NCBI RefSeq assembly: GCF_000429865.1
Contig: NZ_AUCR01000001.1
Location: 434,001 to 498,000, forward strand
Length of the DNA: 64,000 nt
From: Cucumibacter marinus DSM 18995
Lineage (GTDB): Bacteria > Pseudomonadota > Alphaproteobacteria > Rhizobiales > Devosiaceae
Direction: 5' to 3'
Positions 1-8,303 of the stretch are shown one piece after another. The notes under the pieces were generated by a model, which worked only from the letters and a program-made list of their open reading frames with translations, made no database searches and had not been told where the DNA came from. The translations under genes were made by a program, and so were the position numbers. Each line of letters starts with the position of its first letter. The first letter of the stretch is position 1.

Positions 1-60
1 AAGGCGGCCGCGCGTTCTGGCCGGGTCAGAGGCCAGCGAAACAGAGGGCTCAGCAATCAT
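1..60 (-). CDS. dgt: dGTP triphosphohydrolase, N-terminal fragment (runs off window)
   Basis: The reverse strand from an ATG at 60 reads M-I-A-E-P-S-V-S-L-A-S-D-P-A-R-T-R-G-R-L to the window edge. The piece ASDPARTRGRL resembles the N-terminus of alphaproteobacterial Dgt-like dNTP triphosphohydrolases (typically DPxxSRGR followed by the catalytic HD domain, outside the window). The divergent order dgt/erpA/xth is common in Rhizobiales and supports the call. Only 20 residues are visible, so the assignment rests on the short motif plus synteny; the HD motif cannot be checked here. Confidence 0.6.
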   Translation of the reverse strand, partial: MIAEPSVSLASDPARTRGRL

Positions 61-153
61 GAGAAAATCACGCCTTGGTGCGCCCCCCTTTTCAAAGCAT
101 CGGCCACGTCCTATCTCTAGTCGTGTTCGATGTCGCCGATATTCTAGCGGCGC

Positions 154-171
154 ACGTGTTGAGTGACACGT
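154..171. promoter_or_regulatory. Inverted repeat upstream of erpA
   Basis: ACGTGT (154-159) and ACACGT (166-171) form a perfect inverted repeat around a 6-nt centre, lying 19 bases before the erpA start in the dgt/erpA divergent region. It could be an operator for either gene or chance; no known Fe-regulator consensus is matched convincingly. Confidence 0.25.
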
Positions 172-190
172 CAGGACAAGGAATTGCAAG

Positions 191-541
191 ATGGCCGATA
201 CCGCAGCTCTCAAGAACGACGTTATTCTGACAGACAGCGCCGCTGCCCGGATCGCACAGATCCTGTCGGGCGAAGCCGAAGGCACTGTCCTGCGGATCGC
301 TGTTTCAGGCGGTGGATGCTCCGGCTTCCAATACGAATACAATCTCGTCAAGGAAAGCCCGACAGACGACGACCTGGTGCTCGCCAAGGGCGATGCGACC
401 GTGCTGATCGATTCGATGAGCCTTGAATTCATGCAGGGATCGGAAATCGATTTCGTCGACGACCTGATCGGACAGGCTTTCGAAATCCGCAATCCCAACG
501 CGGTCGCCTCCTGCGGTTGCGGCACCAGCTTCTCGATCTGA
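191..541 (+). CDS. erpA: A-type iron-sulfur cluster carrier/insertion protein
   Basis: A 116-residue HesB/IscA-family protein that carries and inserts Fe-S clusters into client apoproteins in the cytoplasm. The three conserved cysteines are visible: C43 in SGGGCSGF and C108/C110 in the C-terminal CGCGTSF. The length is typical for the family. The ATG at 191 follows AAGGA with 8-nt spacing. It is divergent from a dgt fragment and followed by xth, an order common in Rhizobiales. ErpA and IscA cannot be separated with certainty by eye; the isolated, non-suf/isc context favours the ErpA role. A window client is the Fe-S enzyme IlvD. Confidence 0.88.
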   Translation: MADTAALKNDVILTDSAAARIAQILSGEAEGTVLRIAVSGGGCSGFQYEYNLVKESPTDDDLVLAKGDATVLIDSMSLEFMQGSEIDFVDDLIGQAFEIRNPNAVASCGCGTSFSI

Positions 542-624
542 GGATAGCTCGGCCTCCCCATCGGAAGACGGTTCCTGCCGGCGTTCCAACCGGTTAAGGT
601 GCGCGCGTGACCGGAGGCCAGCCC

Positions 625-1404
625 ATGAAGATCGCAACCTGGAACATCAATGGCATCAAGGCCCGGCTCGAAGTGGTCAAGCATTGGCTCGAGACTGCCC
701 AGCCGGACATTGTTTGCCTGCAGGAAATCAAGACGATCGACGAGAACTTCCCCGGCGAAGCGTTCGAGGAGATGGGTTACAACGTCGCTACCCACGGCCA
801 GAAGAGCTTCAATGGCGTGGCGCTCCTCTCAAAGATCCCGTTCGACGAAGTCAATCGCGGCCTGCCGGGGGACGATGGCGACGAACAGGCGCGATTCATC
901 GAGGCCGAATTTTCGACAGAGAACGGCGCCTTCCGCGTTGCCGGCATCTATTTGCCCAATGGCAATCCGGTCGACAGTGAGAAGTTCCCCTACAAGCTTG
1001 GCTGGATGGAGCGGCTGACGGCCTGGACACGCGAGCAGCTGGCGAACGAAGAGCCGCTTGTCATCATGGGCGACTACAATCTGATCCCGCAGGACATCGA
1101 CACCCACGATCCCAAGGCCTGGTGGGGCGACGCGTTGTATCATCCCGAGAGCCTGTCGCGCTTCCGCACCTTCGAGGCGCTGGGCATGACGGACGCCGTG
1201 CGGTCAACAACAGCAGAACCGGCTTATACGTTCTGGGATTTCCAGGCCGGTGCCTGGCGCAAGAACAATGGCATCCGGATCGATCATCTGATGCTTTCGC
1301 CGCAGGCTGCGGACCGGCTCAACGGCGTCAACATCCACCGCGATGTGCGTGGCTGGGACAAGCCTTCCGACCACGTGCCCGTGGTCGGCGATTTTGCATT
1401 CTAG
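625..1404 (+). CDS. xth: Exodeoxyribonuclease III (AP endonuclease)
   Basis: A 259-residue Xth-type member of the endonuclease/exonuclease/phosphatase superfamily, which cuts abasic sites and trims 3' ends in base-excision repair. It opens MKIATWNINGIKAR, has the metal-binding glutamate in CLQEIK (E34), YLPNGNP and MGDYNL motifs, and ends with the catalytic SDHVPV motif. The ATG at 625 has GGAGG at 613-617 and is preferred over an in-frame GTG at 607, which would lie before that ribosome site. It lies 83 nt after erpA and may be co-transcribed with it. Stop is only 6 nt from the convergent ExoR-like gene. Confidence 0.93.
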   Translation: MKIATWNINGIKARLEVVKHWLETAQPDIVCLQEIKTIDENFPGEAFEEMGYNVATHGQKSFNGVALLSKIPFDEVNRGLPGDDGDEQARFIEAEFSTENGAFRVAGIYLPNGNPVDSEKFPYKLGWMERLTAWTREQLANEEPLVIMGDYNLIPQDIDTHDPKAWWGDALYHPESLSRFRTFEALGMTDAVRSTTAEPAYTFWDFQAGAWRKNNGIRIDHLMLSPQAADRLNGVNIHRDVRGWDKPSDHVPVVGDFAF

Positions 1405-1410
1405 GCTAAA

Positions 1411-2283
1411 CTAGAGACCGAGCTGGGACGACAGGCTGTCGGCAGCAATCAGGGCGCTCAGGCGCTCATTGTCGCTCGCCTCGGCATTGGCCCTTTCGAT
1501 CAGATCCTCGATCCAGGCCTGATCCGCGGTACCATCCGCATGGCGCTCGGCCACGTTGAGCCACATCAGCCCCTCGACGGGATCGCGCTCGACGCCTTCG
1601 CCATCAAAGATCAGCCGGCCGAGCGTGGCCTGGGCCCCGATATGGCCTTTGCGCGCGGCAAGGGTAAGCCAGCGGGCGCTCTGAAGCGGGTTGTAACCGA
1701 ATTCGGCATCGTCGAGGTAGAGCTGACCGAGCCGGAACTGGGCCTCCGCGTCGCCGAAATAGGTGGCCGCATGATAGGTCAGCCGATTGGCTTCGGTCTT
1801 GTTGGCGGCGATCCCGGCATCGGGCACGCCTGAGCGCAGATATTCACCGATCTTGACGAAGCTCTGGGCTACGATATCCGCCGAAGGAGAGCGCGGCAGG
1901 CTGTCGGCATTGTCATTGGCAATGCGCGAGAAATAGCCGAATGCCTTGGCCTTGTCCGCCTTCACGCCATCGCCATTCTCGTACATCAGGCCCAGCTGCC
2001 AGAGCGCCAGGGGCTGTCCAGCTTCGGCACCAGCCTCAAGCGCACCAAGCAGTTCGTCGTTGGAGACGCCTGCATTGATCGAGATGTTGAGGCGTCCGGG
2101 CGAGCCGCCGGATCCACCGCTCGACAGGCTTTGCACGGCCTCGGTGGCATCGCGCGCACTGTCGATGGCGGACAATTGCGATCCGCCCGGCAGGCCCTGG
2201 GCCGCCGCAAGAGCCGGAACGGCCCAAATCGCGGCGGCGGCCAGCATACCTTTCAACTGCAGCCCGCAGTCAGATATCGGCAT
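1411..2283 (-). CDS. Sel1-repeat periplasmic protein, ExoR-like
   Basis: A 290-residue protein with an N-terminal signal sequence (hydrophobic run [16 protein letters not shown] followed by AQG) and Sel1-type alpha/alpha repeats: [19 protein letters not shown], then [17 protein letters not shown] and [19 protein letters not shown]. The block order, spacing and phrases such as [12 protein letters not shown] resemble Rhizobium/Sinorhizobium ExoR, the periplasmic inhibitor of the ExoS-ChvI two-component system that controls exopolysaccharide and motility. No exoS/chvI genes are in this window, so ExoR function is an inference from similarity I recall. The start overlaps the ilvD stop by 14 nt, with GGAG four bases upstream; an internal ATG at 2247 is an alternative. 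Confidence 0.72.
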   Translation of the reverse strand: MPISDCGLQLKGMLAAAAIWAVPALAAAQGLPGGSQLSAIDSARDATEAVQSLSSGGSGGSPGRLNISINAGVSNDELLGALEAGAEAGQPLALWQLGLMYENGDGVKADKAKAFGYFSRIANDNADSLPRSPSADIVAQSFVKIGEYLRSGVPDAGIAANKTEANRLTYHAATYFGDAEAQFRLGQLYLDDAEFGYNPLQSARWLTLAARKGHIGAQATLGRLIFDGEGVERDPVEGLMWLNVAERHADGTADQAWIEDLIERANAEASDNERLSALIAADSLSSQLGL

Positions 2284-4000
2284 AGCACTCCTTTTCGCCC
2301 TTGCCGCCGGGATGGGTCACCGCGCCGTTACGCGCGTTACCGACGGTCTGGGCATACTTCCAAAGCGCACCGGAGCCGACATTCAGCTCCCGTGCCTTCC
2401 AGCGCTGTTTGCGCGCCTCAAGCTCTTCGGCACTCACTTCCACCGCGAGGATGCCTTCATTGGCATCGATCTCGATGATGTCGCCGTCTTCCAACAGGGC
2501 GATCGGCCCACCGACCGCAGCTTCAGGCCCGACATGGCCGATGCAGAAACCGCGGGTCCCGCCGGAGAACCGGCCATCGGTGATGAGCGCAACCTTGTCG
2601 CCCATGCCCTGGCCATACAGCGCCGCGGTGGTGGAGAGCATTTCACGCATGCCCGGCCCACCGATCGGCCCCTCGTAGCGGATGACGAGCACTTCGCCTT
2701 CTTCGTATTGGCGGTTCTTGACCGCTTCGAAACATTCTTCCTCGCTGTCGAAGCAACGAGCCGGGCCCTTGAACACCAGGTTCTTCATGCCCGCGACCTT
2801 CACGATGGCACCATCGGGCGCCAGATTGCCCTTGAGGCCGACAACACCGCCGGTCGGGCGGATCGGCGTCGCGGCCTTCACGACCACATCCTGCTGGTCG
2901 TTCCACTCGACCTTTTCGAGGTTCTCGGCAATCGTGCGGCCGGTGACGGTGATGCAGTCGCCGTGCAGATAGCCTTCATCGAGCAGCGTCTTCATCATCA
3001 TCGGGATGCCGCCAGCTTCGAACAGATCTTTGGCGACATAACGGCCACCGGGTTTCATGTCCGCGATATAAGGCGTGCGCTTGAAGATTTCGGCGACGTC
3101 GAACAGGTCGAAATCGATGCCGATCTCATGGGCGATGGCCGGCAGGTGCAGTGCGGCATTGGTCGAACCGCCCGAGGCGGCGACGACAGTCGCGGCATTC
3201 TCGAGCGCCTTGCGCGTGACGATGTCGCGCGGGCGCAGATTGAGCGAGAGCAGGTTCATCACCGCCTCGCCTGCCGCCTCGCAGAACTTGTCACGGATCT
3301 CATAGGGCGCCGGTGCGCCGGCCGAATAAGGAAGCGCAAGGCCGATGGCTTCGGACACGGTCGCCATTGTGTTGGCGGTGAACTGGCCACCGCATGCGCC
3401 CGCCGAAGGGCAAGCGACCTGCTCGAGTTCTTCAAGGTCGTCATCGGACATCTTGCCGACCGAGTGCAGGCCCACAGCCTCGAACACGTCGACGACGGTG
3501 ACATCCTTGCCCTTATAGCGGCCCGGCAGGATCGACCCGCCATAGATGAAGACGGACGGCACGTTGAGGCGCACCATCGACATCATCATGCCCGGCAGCG
3601 ACTTGTCGCAGCCCGCGATACCGACCAGCGCGTCATAGCAGTGCCCGCGCATGGTGAGTTCAACCGAATCCGCGATGAGATCGCGCGAAACCAGCGAGGA
3701 CTTCATGCCCTGGTGACCCATGGCGATGCCGTCGGTCACAGTGATGGTGGTGAATTCGCGCGGTGTGCCGCCGGCGGAGGCGACACCCTGCTTGGCGGCC
3801 TGGGCCTGGCGCTGCAGTGCGATATTGCACGGCGCAGCCTCGTTCCAGCAGGTCGCCACGCCGACAAACGGCTGATGAATCTGACCGGCATTAAGCCCCA
3901 TCGCATAATAGTATGAGCGATGCGGCGCGCGATCCGGTCCTTCGGTCACGTGCCGGCTGGGCAGTTTCGATTTGTCCAAGTTCTTGTTCTTGGCATCCAT
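2270..4000 (-). CDS. ilvD: Dihydroxy-acid dehydratase
   Basis: A 576-residue IlvD/Edd-family enzyme converting 2,3-dihydroxy acids to 2-oxo acids in branched-chain amino acid synthesis. Fe-S-ligand regions are visible: [19 protein letters not shown] and [17 protein letters not shown]; the C-terminal [16 protein letters not shown] motif is also present. It is somewhat shorter than the E. coli enzyme but matches the shorter alphaproteobacterial form. The ATG at 4000 is chosen because GAGGA lies 8 nt upstream; the open frame extends to 4099 without a better site. It depends on Fe-S delivery, a plausible link to the nearby erpA. It overlaps the ExoR-like gene by 14 nt, suggesting possible read-through. 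Confidence 0.95.
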   Translation of the reverse strand: MDAKNKNLDKSKLPSRHVTEGPDRAPHRSYYYAMGLNAGQIHQPFVGVATCWNEAAPCNIALQRQAQAAKQGVASAGGTPREFTTITVTDGIAMGHQGMKSSLVSRDLIADSVELTMRGHCYDALVGIAGCDKSLPGMMMSMVRLNVPSVFIYGGSILPGRYKGKDVTVVDVFEAVGLHSVGKMSDDDLEELEQVACPSAGACGGQFTANTMATVSEAIGLALPYSAGAPAPYEIRDKFCEAAGEAVMNLLSLNLRPRDIVTRKALENAATVVAASGGSTNAALHLPAIAHEIGIDFDLFDVAEIFKRTPYIADMKPGGRYVAKDLFEAGGIPMMMKTLLDEGYLHGDCITVTGRTIAENLEKVEWNDQQDVVVKAATPIRPTGGVVGLKGNLAPDGAIVKVAGMKNLVFKGPARCFDSEEECFEAVKNRQYEEGEVLVIRYEGPIGGPGMREMLSTTAALYGQGMGDKVALITDGRFSGGTRGFCIGHVGPEAAVGGPIALLEDGDIIEIDANEGILAVEVSAEELEARKQRWKARELNVGSGALWKYAQTVGNARNGAVTHPGGKGEKECYADI

Positions 4001-4375
4001 GCCGTCAATCCTCTTGCTGCGCTTGTGGCCGGCACGCTTTATGACCAGCCGGATGGCGCTGCACAAGGGCAGACAACAGAGCCTCCTCACGCGAGTCATG
4101 ACCGTTTTGCGACAGCCATGAGCGCCGGATTGTCCGCAGTTCCGCCCCTCACCGTTCTTGATGGGGTTTGAGGTAAGATTGTGGCACCTCGGGCCCCGCC
4201 TGAACGGCTGAAATCCAAGCGATATGATTCACTTGAGGCTGTTGCAAAAAGGTAACTCGCGCGTACCGGACCCCCGAAAATCGTTCGGCCTCGCCTAATC
4301 GATTGGTTTGACGGTTAGCAGCGCATTGACGGAACCGGCGCATTCACAGCGCCATTCTTCAGCCCCTCAAAACAA
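4001..4375. other. ilvD upstream region
   Basis: A gene-free stretch between the ilvD start and the valS terminator. It should carry the ilvD promoter on the reverse strand. I looked for a branched-chain leader peptide or attenuator and found no convincing run of Ile/Val/Leu codons or an antiterminator pair. Small open frames here (for example 4149-4343 reverse) have no recognisable motif and are probably chance. Confidence 0.5.
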
Positions 4376-4399
4376 ATGAGGCGCCCGAAGGCGCCTCAT
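4376..4399 (-). terminator. Intrinsic terminator of valS
   Basis: A perfect 10-bp stem (ATGAGGCGCC / GGCGCCTCAT) with loop CGAA (TTCG on the reverse strand), 25 nt past the valS stop. Read on the reverse strand it is followed by a T-rich tract (TTGTTTTG). Confidence 0.85.
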
Positions 4400-4423
4400 T
4401 CAACAATCCAAGCTGGTCCACAA

Positions 4424-7075
4424 TCAGCCGAGGCGGGCCATTGCGGCCTCGGTGCGGGATTTGCGCTCGTTGAGATCGGCCAGACGGCTGCGTTGTTCTT
4501 CGACCACGGCCTCCGGCGCCTTGGCGATAAACTGCTCATTGCCGAGCTTCTTCTCGATGCGAGCGGCCTCGTCCTCGATCTTGGCGATCTCCTTTTCGAG
4601 GCGGGTGCGTTCCGCATCGATGTCGATAACGCCGGCGAGCGGCAGGCAGACGGTCGCCTCACCCAGCACCAGCTGGGCAGAGCTTGGCGGCACGTCGTCT
4701 GCAAAGGTCACGCTTTCAAGGCGCGCAAGCCGTTCGATCAATGCTTCATTGTCCTTGACCCGCTGACGGGTGGCATCTTCGGCGCCGGTGATCACCAGCG
4801 GGATTCGCGCGCCTGCCGGTACGTTCATTTCCGCCCGGACCGAGCGCACCCCGGAAATCAGCGCAATGATCCATTCGATCTCCGCGTCGGCGTCAGCATC
4901 TTCCAGACCGGCGGCCTGAGGCCAGTCGGCAAGCACCAGCATGGTGTCGTGCCTGGCGCCGGCAACCTGCGCCCACAGTTCTTCAGTCACAAAGGGCATG
5001 AAGGGATGCAGAAGCTTGAGGATTTCATCCAGCGCATAGGCTGCGCTGGCACGGGTTTCGTCGCGCGCCGCTTCGTCCTCGCCTGACAGGATCGGCTTTG
5101 TCAGCTCCACATACCAGTCGCAGAAGGTGCCCCAGACGAAGTCATAGGCGGCATTGGCGGCTTCATTGAACTTGTGCTCGGTGATGCCGGCGGTAACCGC
5201 CGCAACGGCGCGTTCGGTTGCGCCGATGATCCATTTGTTCACCGGCAGAGCGACAGATTTGGGGTCGAACCCGTCAACACGCGCACACTGGTTGATGTCG
5301 AGGAAGCGGGCCGCATTCCAAAGCTTGGTGACGAAGTTGCGGTAGCCTTCAACGCGCGACATGGAGAGACGAAGGTCCCTGCCCTGCGCGGCCATCGCCG
5401 CCAGGGTGAAGCGGGTCGCGTCAGCGCCATAAGTGTCGACGAGGTCGAGCGGGTCGATGACGTTACCCTTGGTCTTGGACATTTTCTGCCCATGCTCGTC
5501 GCGCACCAGCGCATGCACATAGACCGTCTCAAAGGGTTCCTTGCCCAGGAAGTGCAGACTCATCATCATCATCCGGGCGACCCAGAAGAAGATAATGTCG
5601 AAGCCCGTCACCAGCACCGAGGTCGGGAAATAGGTCTTGAGTTCCTCAGTGTCGTCGGGCCAGCCAAGGGTCGAGAACGCCCACAGTGCGGAAGAGAACC
5701 AAGTGTCGAGGACATCTTCGTCGCGGGTGAGTTCGACCGCCTTGCCATAATGCTTCTCGGCGGCGGCGAGCGCTTCGTCTTCTGTCATTTCGACAAAGAC
5801 GGTGCCGTCCGGTCCATACCAGGCCGGGATTTGATGACCCCACCAGAGCTGGCGTGAAACACACCAGGGCTGGATGTTTTCCATCCAGGCGAAATAGGTG
5901 TTCTCCCAGTTCTTCGGGACAAACTTGGTCCGGCCCTCGCGGATCGAGGCGATAGCGGGCTTGGCCAGGGTTTCGGCATCCACGAACCACTGGTCGGTCA
6001 GATAGGGTTCGATGACGACCATCTTGGTCTTTTCGTCATGCGGAACCGAGATCACCTTGTCCTCGATGCGGACAAGCGCACCGAGTTCATCGAGATCGGC
6101 GACGACCTGTTTGCGCGCGTCGAACCGGTCGAGCCCCTGATAGGCCTCCGGCGCGTTCTCGTTGATCTTCGCATCGACGGTGAAGATGTTGATCTGCTCG
6201 AGGTCGTGCCGAAGGCCGACCTGGAAATCGTTGAAATCATGCGCCGGGGTGATCTTGACCGCACCCGAGCCCTGTTCGGGGTCGGCGTGCTCATCGGCAA
6301 CAATGGGGATCAGTCGGCCGGTCAGTGGCAGGCGGACCTTTTTACCGATCAGGTGGGTGTAGCGCTCGTCCTCGGGATGAACGGCAACGGCGGTATCGCC
6401 GAGCATGGTCTCGGGCCGGGTCGTAGCGACGACGATGGTCTCGTCCGTCCCTTCGACCGGGTAGCGCAGATGCCACATGTGGCCGTTGACCTCGATGTTC
6501 TCGACTTCGAGATCGGAGATCGCGGTCTGCAGGCCCGGATGCCAGTTCACCAGGCGCTTGGCGCGGTAGATGAGGCCTTCCTTGTGCAGCTTGACGAAGA
6601 CTTCGAGCACTGCGCGGGACAGGCCCTCATCCATGGTGAAGCGTTCGCGGGACCAGTCACAGGAAGCGCCGAGCCGGCGCAGCTGCCCCATGATCTTGCC
6701 GCCGCTTTCTTCCTTCCACTCCCAGACGCGCTCAAGAAACGCCTCGCGGCCCATTTCGCGGCGCGAGGGAAGCTGGTTTTCCATCAACTTGCGCTCGACG
6801 ATCATCTGAGTGGCGATGCCAGCGTGGTCTGTGCCGGGCTGCCAGAGCACATTCTTGCCGCGCATGCGCTCGAAGCGGATCATGATGTCCTGCAGCGTGT
6901 TGTTGAGCGCGTGGCCCACATGCAGGACGCCGGTGACGTTGGGTGGCGGGATGACGATGGAGAAGGAATCGGCCCCCTCCTTTGCGCCGGCACCGGCCTC
7001 GAAAGCCTTTGCTTTCAGCCAAGCCTCGTAAATCCGTCCTTCAACGCTGGAAGGCTCATAGTTTTTATCGATCAT
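4424..7075 (-). CDS. valS: Valyl-tRNA synthetase
   Basis: An 883-residue class I aminoacyl-tRNA synthetase charging tRNA-Val. The HIGH-type motif is HVGH at residues 52-55 and the KMSKS-type loop is KMSKT at 531-535. The CP1 editing domain lies between, with VVATTRPETMLGDTAV near residue 215. The C-terminus has a lysine/glutamate-rich coiled coil (LEKEIAKIEDEAARIEKKL region) that binds the tRNA. It is somewhat shorter than the E. coli protein, as in many alphaproteobacteria. The gene follows popZ on the same strand and ends at a strong terminator. The Shine-Dalgarno before the ATG at 7075 is weak. Confidence 0.97.
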   Translation of the reverse strand: MIDKNYEPSSVEGRIYEAWLKAKAFEAGAGAKEGADSFSIVIPPPNVTGVLHVGHALNNTLQDIMIRFERMRGKNVLWQPGTDHAGIATQMIVERKLMENQLPSRREMGREAFLERVWEWKEESGGKIMGQLRRLGASCDWSRERFTMDEGLSRAVLEVFVKLHKEGLIYRAKRLVNWHPGLQTAISDLEVENIEVNGHMWHLRYPVEGTDETIVVATTRPETMLGDTAVAVHPEDERYTHLIGKKVRLPLTGRLIPIVADEHADPEQGSGAVKITPAHDFNDFQVGLRHDLEQINIFTVDAKINENAPEAYQGLDRFDARKQVVADLDELGALVRIEDKVISVPHDEKTKMVVIEPYLTDQWFVDAETLAKPAIASIREGRTKFVPKNWENTYFAWMENIQPWCVSRQLWWGHQIPAWYGPDGTVFVEMTEDEALAAAEKHYGKAVELTRDEDVLDTWFSSALWAFSTLGWPDDTEELKTYFPTSVLVTGFDIIFFWVARMMMMSLHFLGKEPFETVYVHALVRDEHGQKMSKTKGNVIDPLDLVDTYGADATRFTLAAMAAQGRDLRLSMSRVEGYRNFVTKLWNAARFLDINQCARVDGFDPKSVALPVNKWIIGATERAVAAVTAGITEHKFNEAANAAYDFVWGTFCDWYVELTKPILSGEDEAARDETRASAAYALDEILKLLHPFMPFVTEELWAQVAGARHDTMLVLADWPQAAGLEDADADAEIEWIIALISGVRSVRAEMNVPAGARIPLVITGAEDATRQRVKDNEALIERLARLESVTFADDVPPSSAQLVLGEATVCLPLAGVIDIDAERTRLEKEIAKIEDEAARIEKKLGNEQFIAKAPEAVVEEQRSRLADLNERKSRTEAAMARLG

Positions 7076-7219
7076 CGGAACGGCCCATACGCATACGCGC
7101 TCGCCGGATGGCGGGCGGGGAAACAGTCATTGGTGTAAAGCCAAGCGCAATCGGCCTGTCAACCGGTGAAGGCCGAATTGGCGCAGGAGGGAATGTGGTC
7201 AGCGGGCCGGAATTGCCGT

Positions 7220-8017
7220 TTAGCGGCCGCGCGAGACCCGTTCGATTTCACGCTGTACGAGGCGCTCGACCATCGATGGAAGATTATCGTCCAGCCACTC
7301 CTTGAGCATCGGACGCAGCATCTCGCGGATCAGATCCTCGACCGTGCGTTGCTGGCCGGAGAGCGCCAGGGCGTTGAGCTGGCTGAAGGCCTTGTGGGTG
7401 GCTGCTTCGACAGCGGGCTCCACCAGGCGTTCCGCAATATCTGCGGAGAGGTTCTTGTCCGGCAGGCTGGAGGCCGACTCCATACGGGGCTCCGGTTCGG
7501 GCTGCGGAGCGGGATCATCCGCGGCCGGTTCGGCGAAGGCGACGTCATCAGGCATGACCATGCCGGATTCCCCTGCCGGTTCCTCCACGGGCTCTTCGTA
7601 GCGCGGTTCTTCGGGCTGCGGCTCTTCTGCCGGCGCGGCAGGCGCAACGTCTTCCTCGGTCAGCCCCCACTCTGAAAGATCGGGATCGTCGGTGCCGGTA
7701 TCGTCCTGTGTTTCGCCCATCTCATCCGCGATGATCTGTTCGGGGCTGAGCGCCAGCGGTTCAGCGTCGCGATTTTCCGCGGTCTCGTCGGCGGGCGAAA
7801 AGGACGGCAGGTCATCATCTGCGGCGGCCTGTGGTTCCGGGTCGGGCTCAGGGGCCGGCGCGGGTGCAGGAGCCGGTTTGGATGCCGCTGCTGCCTGGGC
7901 TTCGGCAGCGCGTTTGGCCTTGGCCGCGGCCGCACCTGCATCATCGTCGGCAATGATCTGCCGGATCGACGAAAGGATGTCATCCATCGACGGTTCTTTA
8001 GACGCGGGCTGGTTCAT
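7220..8017 (-). CDS. popZ: PopZ-type pole-organising protein (DUF2497)
   Basis: A 265-residue low-complexity acidic/proline-rich protein with the two conserved ends of PopZ. The N-terminal helix is EPSMDDILSSIRQIIADDD. The C-terminal helices are RTVEDLIREMLRPMLKEWL, then DDNLPSMVERLVQREIE and a terminal SRGR. PopZ self-assembles into a polar matrix that anchors ParB-centromere complexes and signalling proteins in alphaproteobacteria. The middle (about residues 35-165) is rich in Pro, Glu and Ala and looks disordered, as expected. The ATG at 8017 has GAGG with 5-nt spacing and is preferred over an in-frame TTG at 8038. It lies between a tolC-type gene and valS, an arrangement I associate with Rhizobiales. 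Confidence 0.88.
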   Translation of the reverse strand: MNQPASKEPSMDDILSSIRQIIADDDAGAAAAKAKRAAEAQAAAASKPAPAPAPAPEPDPEPQAAADDDLPSFSPADETAENRDAEPLALSPEQIIADEMGETQDDTGTDDPDLSEWGLTEEDVAPAAPAEEPQPEEPRYEEPVEEPAGESGMVMPDDVAFAEPAADDPAPQPEPEPRMESASSLPDKNLSADIAERLVEPAVEAATHKAFSQLNALALSGQQRTVEDLIREMLRPMLKEWLDDNLPSMVERLVQREIERVSRGR

Positions 8018-8190
8018 AACGGCCTCATTATCACTCAAAGGCGCGGCGGCGCGCAGTTCGGTCTCGTGCCTGGCCCCCTTGCCGCCGCGTACTCGCCGAA
8101 ACCAGGACCAAGCCTGATTCGGGTGATTTCACCTTATCCCGACTGCAGGGGATAACCCAATACCGGGCACGCCGGCGTTAACCTTTCATC

Positions 8191-8238
8191 CACCAAAAGC
8201 TGCTTGCACCAAAAGCTGCTTGCACCAAAAGCTGCCTG
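8191..8238. repeat. Three tandem 16-bp repeats
   Basis: CACCAAAAGCTGCTTG occurs at 8191-8206 and 8207-8222 exactly, and at 8223-8238 with one T-to-C change; a partial fourth unit (GGCCAAAAAG) follows. The array sits directly before the tolC terminator in the popZ upstream region. Perfect head-to-tail units without spacers rule out CRISPR. It could be slippage-generated or a binding-site cluster. Confidence 0.85.
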
Positions 8239-8251
8239 GGCCAAAAAGAAA

Positions 8252-8276
8252 AACGCCCCGGAGTGACCGGGGCGTT
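8252..8276 (-). terminator. Intrinsic terminator of the tolC-type gene
   Basis: A perfect 10-bp stem (AACGCCCCGG / CCGGGGCGTT) with a 5-nt loop. Read on the reverse strand it is followed by TTTTTCTTTTTGG, a classic U-tract, 28 nt past the tolC stop at 8304. Confidence 0.93.
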
Positions 8277-8303
8277 CCTTGTTCGGTTTTTCGACGTCAG
8301 CGA

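Noticed and set aside
1946-3916. 656-codon open frame antisense to ilvD
   Set aside because: It is a GC-skewed shadow frame; ilvD on the other strand has all catalytic motifs and the antisense product has no recognisable domain.
8191-8238. Possible CRISPR array
   Set aside because: The 16-bp units are contiguous with no spacers and no cas genes are nearby.
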